DNA of 20,604 bases from Candidatus Neomicrothrix sp. UBA4742 (GTDB lineage Bacteria; Actinomycetota; Acidimicrobiia; Acidimicrobiales; Acidimicrobilacustridaceae), in assembly GCA_002403895.1 (NCBI GenBank), contig DHIQ01000223.1, forward strand, positions 17,228 through 37,831, given 5' to 3'. The position numbers were made by a program, and so were the translations under genes. The stretch's first letter is position 1; every line of letters begins with the position of its first letter. Below the pieces are notes generated by a model that saw only the letters and a program-made list of their open reading frames with translations, made no database searches and was not told the DNA's origin. This document shows, in pieces, positions 15,130-20,604 of the stretch.

Positions 15130-15145
15130 CTGACGACTCATCAGA
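15130..15145 (+). promoter_or_regulatory. shared operator, copy 3
   Basis: CTGACGACTCATCAGA, with an extra outer T/A pair at 15129/15145, is the third copy of the palindrome seen at 3698 and 13436. It ends 27 nt before the ATG at 15173 and lies just after the -10 box, the usual place for a repressor. Confidence 0.65.
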
Positions 15146-15172
15146 AATTCGACACGCAGGGAGACAAGCGGC

Positions 15173-16084
15173 ATGGGGTTGCTCGACGGCAAGGTGGCCA
15201 TCGTGACCGGAGCGGGGCACGGCATCGGCCGCGGCCACGCCCTGGAGCTGGCCAAGGAGGGCGCCACCGTCCTGGTCAACGATCTGGGGGCCACCCTGGC
15301 GGGTGAGGGGACCGGCCGCGACGCCGACCTCACGGTCGATCTCATCGAGTCCCGGGGTGGCGCGGCGGCGGCCAACTACGAAGACGTGGCTGACGTAGAA
15401 GGAGCGGCCCGCATGGTGGCCCAGGCCATCGAGCTCTTCGGCCGGCTGGACATCGTGGTCAACAACGCCGGGATCGCTCGGGACGCCACCATCTGGGGCA
15501 TGACCGAGGCCGACTGGGACTCCGTCATCCGTGTCCATCTCAAGGGCACCTTCGCCCCCACCCAGGCCGCGGTTCGTCACTGGCGCGAGCTGAGCAAGGC
15601 CGGTGAGGACGTCTCCCGCGGGCGCATCATCAACACCACCTCGGGCGCCGGGCTGGTGGGCAACTTCGGACAGGCCAACTACACCGCGGCCAAGGCCGGA
15701 ATCGCGGCGTTCACCCAGACGGTAAGCCTCGAGGTCTTCAAGCTGGGGGTAACCGTCAACTGCATCGGTCCGGCGGGCGCAACCCGCATGGCGGCGTCGA
15801 TCCCGGGTGCCGGCATCGTGGCCCAGGAGCCCGACGAGTTCACCGAGTGGGATCGCATGGATCCCTCCCTGGCCTCGCCGCTGGTGGCATGGCTGGCCAG
15901 TGAAAAGGCCGGGCATGTGACCGGTCAGATCATCCGGGCGGTGGGCGACGAGATCGTGCTCATGGACGGTTGGAGCAAAGGAAACACCATCCGCAAGCCG
16001 TCGCAGCGCTGGGAGGCGTCGGAGCTGACCGCGCTCATGAACGCCGACATCTTCCACAGCCGCGCCCCCGGCCTCCGTTACTGA
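15173..16084 (+). CDS. short-chain dehydrogenase/reductase, hydroxyacyl-CoA dehydrogenase (MFE-2)-like
   Basis: The 303-residue SDR has TGAGHGIG (12-19) for NAD(P) binding, NNAGIARD (97-104), and the catalytic Ser157, Tyr170 and Lys174 (YTAAK). The long N-terminal pattern GRGHALELAKEGATVLVNDLG and the 300-residue length are typical of the dehydrogenase module of peroxisomal-type multifunctional enzyme 2 and of actinobacterial beta-hydroxyacyl-CoA or hydroxysteroid dehydrogenases (Hsd4B type). It probably oxidises a 3-hydroxyacyl-CoA. AGGGAG lies about 9 nt upstream of the start. It is followed after 6 bp by the degenerate TPP-enzyme gene, so both should be translated from one mRNA controlled by operator copy 3. 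Confidence 0.9.
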   Translation: MGLLDGKVAIVTGAGHGIGRGHALELAKEGATVLVNDLGATLAGEGTGRDADLTVDLIESRGGAAAANYEDVADVEGAARMVAQAIELFGRLDIVVNNAGIARDATIWGMTEADWDSVIRVHLKGTFAPTQAAVRHWRELSKAGEDVSRGRIINTTSGAGLVGNFGQANYTAAKAGIAAFTQTVSLEVFKLGVTVNCIGPAGATRMAASIPGAGIVAQEPDEFTEWDRMDPSLASPLVAWLASEKAGHVTGQIIRAVGDEIVLMDGWSKGNTIRKPSQRWEASELTALMNADIFHSRAPGLRY

Positions 16085-16090
16085 CCCACG

Positions 16091-17455
16091 ATGAGTGACG
16101 GCACCGGGACCATCGGCGAGTTGGTGGGGCGCTGCCTGGCCGGGCTCGGTGCCAGGCGAGTCTTCGTGGCGTCTCCGCTCACGTCCGCTGATCCTCACGT
16201 CATCGCCCCGTCCACCGAGATCGGGCTCGACCTCCATCCGGTAGGCGACGCCGAGCTGGCCCTCATGCTGGCCTCGGCCGACGGTCGGATCGGCCCCGGG
16301 CCGGGCGCGGCCATCATCGACGGGCGCCGCCTGGTTCTCACGTCGGCTCCGGGGATCACCGCCGATGTGGTCCGGATCAGCGATCCGGCCTACCTGCCCG
16401 GTGCCCTGGCCGGCTGGAGCCTCGGCGCCGTCCATGCCGCGGCCGAATATGACCTGGACCTGGACCTGGATGCCCCCGCTCCGCCCGGGCTGGATCCCGT
16501 CGTGCTGGAAGACACCTCTGACGAGCTGCTGACCCTGTCGCCCATCCTGGCTGAGTTCTCCACCCTGGTTCTGGCCGGGCCCGGGGTGGTGCGGGCAGGC
16601 CACGTAAACGGGTTGCGGGCCCTGGCGGCAGCGGCGGGGTGCGGGGTGGTCAACTCCTGGGGGGCCAAGGGCGTCTTCGTGTGGGACGACCCCCACCACT
16701 ACGGCACCATCGGGCTCCAGTCCCGGGACTTCGATCTGGCCGGTCTCAACGACGCCCAACTGATCATCGCTTCGGGACTCGACCCGCTCGAGACCCCGAT
16801 CGAGCGATGGAACCGCTCGGCTCAGGTGCTCGAGGTGGAGCCGTGGCAGCTGTCGACCCTGGCTCATTATTGGCCTGACCCAGGGCCGGTACCAGGGCCT
16901 CCGCCGCTGTATGCCCAGCTCTCGAGCGCGCTGGCTGATCGCTACCGCAGCGATGACGTACCGCTCGCTCCCGCCCGGGCGGCGGCCGACCTGGCCGCGG
17001 TGGTGCCACCCGGTGGTCTGGTGTTGGCCGACCCCGGACCGGCCGGGCTGTGGGTGGCCCGGGCCTTCCCCACCTCCGAACCGGGGTCGGTCATCGTCCC
17101 TACTGCCTTCGTGCGCGGCTTCGCCGTCGCGGGCGCCGTGGTCGCCGCTCTGGCCGGGCGCCCGGCGATCGCGGTCACGACCGATCCCGTGGATCCGACC
17201 ACCGACGCGGTGCTGGAGTTGGCCCGCCGGTGGGACCTCTCCCTCGTCGTGGAGGTCTGGGGCGGTGACGGACCGCTGGACCACGCCGGCGATCACGCCG
17301 AGCGCCTGGCCGAGGCCCTGGGGGGACCGGGCGTGGATCGCCTCGATGTCCCGGTCGCCTTCGCCGAGACCGCCATCTTGGTCGACGTCGCCGGCGACGT
17401 CATCGCCTGGCCGCGCGGAGCCGCCGGAGGATGGAGCTCCCGCGCCGAAAACTAG
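16091..17455 (+). CDS. degenerate thiamine-diphosphate-enzyme-like (acetolactate synthase-type) protein
   Basis: The 454-residue protein looks like a shrunken acetohydroxyacid-synthase relative. The N-terminal region has the Pyr-domain pattern DAELALMLASADGRIGPGPG (53-72), but no Glu is seen at the position of the catalytic Glu. The middle domain is clear: LVLAGPGVVRAGHVNGLRA (159-177), VVNSWGAKGVFVWDD, HYGTIGLQSRDF and LIIASGLDPLE. The C-terminal PP-like domain (about 295-400) has TTDPVDPTTDAVLELARRWDLS (363-384) where GDG and the Asn ligand of the Mg-ThDP motif should be. It probably cannot bind ThDP conventionally. It sits 6 bp after the SDR. Its TAG stop is the first three bases of a KstR-type box. 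I infer a non-enzymatic or altered role in acyl-CoA catabolism. Confidence 0.72.
   Translation: MSDGTGTIGELVGRCLAGLGARRVFVASPLTSADPHVIAPSTEIGLDLHPVGDAELALMLASADGRIGPGPGAAIIDGRRLVLTSAPGITADVVRISDPAYLPGALAGWSLGAVHAAAEYDLDLDLDAPAPPGLDPVVLEDTSDELLTLSPILAEFSTLVLAGPGVVRAGHVNGLRALAAAAGCGVVNSWGAKGVFVWDDPHHYGTIGLQSRDFDLAGLNDAQLIIASGLDPLETPIERWNRSAQVLEVEPWQLSTLAHYWPDPGPVPGPPPLYAQLSSALADRYRSDDVPLAPARAAADLAAVVPPGGLVLADPGPAGLWVARAFPTSEPGSVIVPTAFVRGFAVAGAVVAALAGRPAIAVTTDPVDPTTDAVLELARRWDLSLVVEVWGGDGPLDHAGDHAERLAEALGGPGVDRLDVPVAFAETAILVDVAGDVIAWPRGAAGGWSSRAEN
16451..16471 (+). repeat. hexanucleotide gacctg repeated three times
   Basis: Three gacctg units plus gat encode DLDLDLD in the linker between the first and second domains of the TPP-enzyme-like protein. 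It is a possible slippage site in a surface loop. Confidence 0.6.
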
Positions 17456-17466
17456 AACGTGTTACA
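17453..17466 (+). promoter_or_regulatory. KstR-type operator (TNNAACNNGTTNNA)
   Basis: TAGAACGTGTTACA fits all fixed positions of the KstR box, and outer bases extend the symmetry (AACT...AGTT, 17450-17469). Its first three bases are the stop codon of the preceding gene. It lies 75 bp before the luciferase-like oxidoreductase start. A TACAGT at 17463-17468 could be the -10 box under the operator. Confidence 0.7.
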
Positions 17467-17541
17467 GTTCGCTCGTCATCCTGTGCGACATCAGCCAGGC
17501 CGGTCGGTCGGCAGGAGCCGGCCCGGGGGAAAGGACCTCCC

Positions 17542-18705
17542 ATGGAATTCGGCGTCTTCGCCCAGCTGTTCGTGCCCCGCTATGAGCGCGACATCGACCC
17601 CATGGCCGAGCACCGCCGCATCATGCGCAACGTGGAGGTTGGCGTTGCCGCCGACCGCACCGGCATCAAGTACCTGTGGTGCCCCGAGCATCATTTCCTC
17701 GACGAGTACAGCCACATGCCTGGGCCGGAGGTGTACCTGTCGTACGTGGCGGCTCGTACCGAGCGCATCCACGTCGGCTCGGCCATCTTCAACATCACGC
17801 CGAAGGTCAACCATCCCGCCCGGGTAGCCGAGACCGTCGCCCTGCTCGACCACATGACCGAGGGTCGCTTTGAGTTCGGCACCGGCCGCGGCTCATCCAC
17901 CACCGAAGTGTTCGGTTTCGACATCGACGACCTCGATGAGACCAGCGCCATGTGGGACGAGTCCATCCGCGAGATCCCCAAGATGTGGGCCGAGGGACAG
18001 TACGCCTACGAGGGCAAGTACTTCCGCATGCCGCCCCGCGAGGTCTTCCCCAAGCCCTACGGCCACGCCCACCCGCCCATGTGGGTTGCGGCCGGCAGCC
18101 CTCCGACGTTCGCCAAAGCGGGGTCCCTTGGTCTCGGTGCCTTCTGCTTCACCCACGGCACGCCCACCAAGATCGCTCCGCTCATCGCGTCCTACAAGGA
18201 AGCAGTGGCCAACGCCGAGCCGGTGGGGCAGTTCGTGAACGACAACATCATGGTCGTGACCAACATGATCTGCATGGAGGATCGCGAGCAGGCCTTCGAG
18301 GCGGCCATCACGTCGGGCATGAACTACTACACCAGCCTCCAGATGCGTTGGCTGGACAACATCCCCAAGCCCGACGGCTTCCCGGTGTGGCCCGACCTGA
18401 TTCCCGAGCCCACCATCGACCAGATCAAGAAGGCCTCCGAGATCGGCATGGTCGTGGTCGGTGATCCGGACGACTGCGCCAAGGCGGTGCAGCGGTGGGT
18501 CGACATCGGTGCCGACCAGCTCTGCTTCAGCCCGACCACCAACAACATGGATCAGGACTCGATCATCGCGTCCATGGAGTTGTTCGGTCGTGAGGTCATT
18601 CCTCAATTCGATACCGATCCTGTGCATCGGACCACCCGCATGCGGGCGAGCGCCGGATCGCCGGCGGCCGCGGGATCCCCGACAGCTCCGGCGCCGGTGG
18701 GCTAG
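17542..18705 (+). CDS. LLM-class flavin-dependent oxidoreductase (luciferase-like)
   Basis: The 387-residue protein belongs to the bacterial luciferase-like superfamily of FMN or F420-dependent oxidoreductases. It has MEFGVFAQLF at the start, YLWCPEHHFLDEY (44-56), VGSAIFNITPKVNHPARVAE (78-97) and GRFEFGTGRGSS (108-119). VFPKPYGHAHPPMWVAA is the usual central motif. It may be a monooxygenase or an F420-dependent dehydrogenase; the cofactor is not readable. A GGGAAAGGA stands 7 nt before the ATG at 17542. The last 25 residues are a Ser/Ala/Pro/Gly tail beyond the fold. A KstR-type box lies upstream, and it is followed after 10 bp by a FadD19-like ligase. From memory, an LLM-class gene (Rv3520c) is also in the M. 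tuberculosis KstR regulon. Confidence 0.9.
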   Translation: MEFGVFAQLFVPRYERDIDPMAEHRRIMRNVEVGVAADRTGIKYLWCPEHHFLDEYSHMPGPEVYLSYVAARTERIHVGSAIFNITPKVNHPARVAETVALLDHMTEGRFEFGTGRGSSTTEVFGFDIDDLDETSAMWDESIREIPKMWAEGQYAYEGKYFRMPPREVFPKPYGHAHPPMWVAAGSPPTFAKAGSLGLGAFCFTHGTPTKIAPLIASYKEAVANAEPVGQFVNDNIMVVTNMICMEDREQAFEAAITSGMNYYTSLQMRWLDNIPKPDGFPVWPDLIPEPTIDQIKKASEIGMVVVGDPDDCAKAVQRWVDIGADQLCFSPTTNNMDQDSIIASMELFGREVIPQFDTDPVHRTTRMRASAGSPAAAGSPTAPAPVG

Positions 18706-18715
18706 ACCACCCGAC

Positions 18716-20314
18716 GTGTCAGCAGCCGACCCCCCCAGCTCACCCAGCTCCTTCAACTTGGCGGATGTGTGGGAAGCGGTGGCCGACCGCATTCCCGAGC
18801 GCACCGCGGCGGTGTGTGACGGCACTCGCCGCCGCTACGTCGAGCTCGAGGAGCGGGCCAACCGGCTGGCCCACTGGATGGTCGACCGCGGCGTGGCTCC
18901 CGACGATCACGTCGGGCTCTACCTCACGAACGGCATCGAGTACCTGGAAGCCATGCTGGCGTGCTTCAAGATCCGGGCGGTGCCGATCAACGTCAACTAC
19001 CGGTACGTGGCCGGCGAGCTGCGCTACCTGTTCGACGATGCCGACGTCGTGGGGGTCCTCGTGCAGCCCGAGTTCGGGCTGCGCCTGGCCGAGGTCATCC
19101 CGGACCTGCCCGAGCTGCGCTGGAGCCTCATGCTGGGCGACGACTACGAGGCCGCGCTGGCCGAGAGCTCGCCCGAGCGGGACTTCGGGGCCCGCAGTGG
19201 TGATGACCGCTACGTCATCTACACCGGCGGTACGACCGGCTTGCCCAAAGGGGTGGTCTGGCGCCAGGAGGACGCGTTCTTCGCCTGCATCGGCGGCGCT
19301 GACCCCACCCGCCAGGAGGGCCCGGTGTCGACTCCCGCCGAAGTGATCGACCGGATCATGGACGGTGCGGTCGTGTTCCTTCCGGTGGCCCCATTGATGC
19401 ATGCCGCCGGCCAGTGGACGGTACTCTCGTGGCTCTTCGCCGGCGGCACCGTGGTGCTGCTCCCCGGGTCGCTCGACGCCCTGGCGGTATGGCGCACCGT
19501 GGAGACCGAACGAGTCAACCTCATGACCGTCGTGGGCGATCCGGTGGTGCGGCCATTGGTCGACGCCTGGGTAGCCGAAGGCCCGTTCGACGTGTCCAGC
19601 CTGTTTTCCATCGGTTCGGGCGGAGCGCCGCTCACGCCATCGCTGAAGGACCAACTGGTGGCCCTGGTGCCCAAAGCGGCGGTGGTGGACGGCTTCGGCT
19701 CGTCGGAGACCGGTGCGCAGGGGTCGCAACGATTCGAGACCGGATCGACCTCCGGCGGCGTGACCGCGTTCATCCCGTACCCCGCCACGACCGTGCTCGA
19801 CGAAGTCACCCGTCACCCGGTGGAGCCCGGCTCGGAGGTCGTCGGCCGGGTCGCCCTGCGGGGTCGGGTCCCGCTGGGCTACTACAACGCCCCGGAGAAG
19901 ACGGCGGAGACGTTCGTCGAGGTCGACGGCGTGCGGTGGGTGCTCACCGGAGACATGGCCACCATCGAGCTCGACGGGACCATCCGACTCCTGGGTCGGG
20001 GGTCGGGGTGCATCAACACCGGTGGGGAGAAGGTCTACCCGGAGGAAGTCGAAGGGGTAGTGAAGACCCATCCGGCGGTGTACGACGTCGTGGTGGTGGG
20101 CGTGGACGACGAGCGCTGGGGCCAACGGGTGGCGGCCGTGGTGGAGGCGGTGCCCGGCTACACGCTCTCCCTCGACGAACTGGCCGCGTTCTGCCGAGCC
20201 TCGTTGGCCGGCTACAAGATCCCCCGCTCGCTGTTCACGGTGGACAAGGTCGAGCGCTCCCCGGCCGGCAAGGCCGACTACCGCTGGGCCAAGGGCATCG
20301 CCAACTCGGTGTGA
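18716..20314 (+). CDS. FadD19-like acyl-CoA ligase (sterol side-chain type)
   Basis: The 532-residue ANL ligase has YTGGTTGLPKGVVWR (169-183), GSSETG (Glu331), RWVLTGDMA, LGRGSGCINTGGEKVYPEEVE and the catalytic Lys519 in SPAGKADYRWAK. These stretches, plus SPERDFGARS and GYKIPRSLFTVDKVERSPAGK, are very close to my memory of mycobacterial FadD19, which makes CoA thioesters of C26/C24 cholesterol side-chain acids. Exact orthology against other FadD19-type paralogues cannot be settled here. It starts at a GTG 10 bp after the oxidoreductase stop; the ribosome binding site is weak, suggesting coupling. The KstR-type box at 17453 should control both genes, which fits sterol catabolism. Confidence 0.9.
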   Translation: MSAADPPSSPSSFNLADVWEAVADRIPERTAAVCDGTRRRYVELEERANRLAHWMVDRGVAPDDHVGLYLTNGIEYLEAMLACFKIRAVPINVNYRYVAGELRYLFDDADVVGVLVQPEFGLRLAEVIPDLPELRWSLMLGDDYEAALAESSPERDFGARSGDDRYVIYTGGTTGLPKGVVWRQEDAFFACIGGADPTRQEGPVSTPAEVIDRIMDGAVVFLPVAPLMHAAGQWTVLSWLFAGGTVVLLPGSLDALAVWRTVETERVNLMTVVGDPVVRPLVDAWVAEGPFDVSSLFSIGSGGAPLTPSLKDQLVALVPKAAVVDGFGSSETGAQGSQRFETGSTSGGVTAFIPYPATTVLDEVTRHPVEPGSEVVGRVALRGRVPLGYYNAPEKTAETFVEVDGVRWVLTGDMATIELDGTIRLLGRGSGCINTGGEKVYPEEVEGVVKTHPAVYDVVVVGVDDERWGQRVAAVVEAVPGYTLSLDELAAFCRASLAGYKIPRSLFTVDKVERSPAGKADYRWAKGIANSV

Positions 20315-20342
20315 CCGGGCGCCAGCCGGGTCAAGCCGGGCG

Positions 20343-20604
20343 GTTGCCTGTAGGGAGGTGATCCCGCTAGAGCGCAATGAACGGGCGATGTGGGCCCGAC
20401 TCGACGCCTCGTCGGAGTCCGGATGTTGTAGCCCCCGCGGGAGCGCTCGGCCAAGTGTGGCGTGGAACACCCACACAGGCGCGCCTGGCTCAGGCGCTGA
20501 AGCACATGAGGCTGGGCGAGTTCGAGAGCGTCGTTGTTCATCGCATGAGCCGGGGATGGAGCAACGCCACGCAGTGTTCAGACCAGGGCGGGGCCCGCCA
20601 CGGC
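20343..20604 (+). pseudogene. frameshifted remnant of a PIN-domain (VapC-like) protein, cut by window end
   Basis: One frame (20343 to about 20405) reads VIPLERNERAMWARLD, like the N-terminal helix of PIN-domain proteins (typically D-TGALIALERNDRAMW). The next frame (+1, from about 20422) reads VVAPAGALGQVWRGTPTQARLAQALKH in two adjoining pieces, like the following strand and helix of the same family. The usual first catalytic Asp is missing; the residues there read VACRE. No single frame covers both parts, and the later TSD-VDA motif is not visible before the window ends. PIN proteins are usually RNase toxins. I recognised the family by eye, so a search is needed to confirm it. Confidence 0.5.

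Noticed and set aside
13735..15375. 546-codon open frame on the minus strand
   Set aside because: It is antisense to the acyl-CoA ligase and runs across a promoter and operator; no protein motif.
15044..17296. 750-codon open frame on the minus strand
   Set aside because: It is antisense to the SDR and ThDP-enzyme-like genes, whose motifs and ribosome binding sites are clear. Its composition is the His/Gly/Arg-rich pattern typical of shadows in GC-rich DNA.
18740..20476. 578-codon open frame on the minus strand
   Set aside because: It is antisense to the FadD19-like ligase, has no recognisable domain and is a codon-bias shadow.
20278..20541. 87-codon minus-strand open frame at the right edge
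   Set aside because: It overlaps the ligase end and the PIN-like remnant, and its product resembles no family I know.

Overview
The window is about 20.6 kb of very GC-rich, gene-dense DNA. The codon bias, GTG starts with 4-bp stop/start overlaps, leaderless-type promoters, a luciferase-like oxidoreductase, a mycobacterial-type (FadD19-like) acyl-CoA ligase and two sites matching the mycobacterial KstR operator all point to an actinomycete. An Acidimicrobiia-like lineage is my best guess; this is inference, as no rRNA or marker gene is present. I see 17 intact genes and one broken gene at the right edge. There are no tRNA or rRNA genes, CRISPR arrays or intact mobile elements.

Left part (46-3553): a SAM methyltransferase (minus) and an alpha/beta hydrolase (plus) diverge from a short region with two inverted repeats. 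Two minus-strand genes of unknown function follow; the second looks like an internally duplicated ferredoxin-like (EthD/dimeric alpha-beta barrel type) protein.

Catabolic operon (3735-10254): five tightly packed plus-strand genes encode an amidohydrolase-2 family enzyme, an aldehyde dehydrogenase, an N-acyl-D-amino-acid-deacylase-type amidohydrolase, a zinc alcohol dehydrogenase and a cyclase/kynurenine-formamidase-type hydrolase. In front lie a perfect KstR-type box, a second palindromic operator built into the -35 region, and a 13-bp perfect inverted repeat. The substrate is unknown; an alcohol > aldehyde > acid oxidation plus several metal-dependent hydrolysis or decarboxylation steps is a reasonable reading.

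Middle part (10400-13347): a membrane acyltransferase-3/SGNH fusion, a DUF985-type cupin and a GNAT acetyltransferase, apparently housekeeping or accessory genes.

Lipid/steroid-type part (13474-20314): an acyl-CoA ligase, an SDR resembling hydroxyacyl-CoA dehydrogenases, a degenerate acetolactate-synthase-like protein lacking the thiamine-diphosphate signature, a luciferase-like monooxygenase and a FadD19-like acyl-CoA ligase. The ligase and the SDR each have the same 16-bp operator (consensus CTGACRRCYCRTCAGA) found before the amidohydrolase operon. The last two genes have a second KstR-type box. The regulatory sites therefore tie the amidohydrolase operon to CoA-ester (probably sterol side-chain or related lipid) catabolism under two regulators whose genes are not in the window.

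The right edge (20343-20604) holds the frameshifted remnant of what looks like a PIN-domain (VapC-like) protein. No gene-free stretch exceeds 300 bases.
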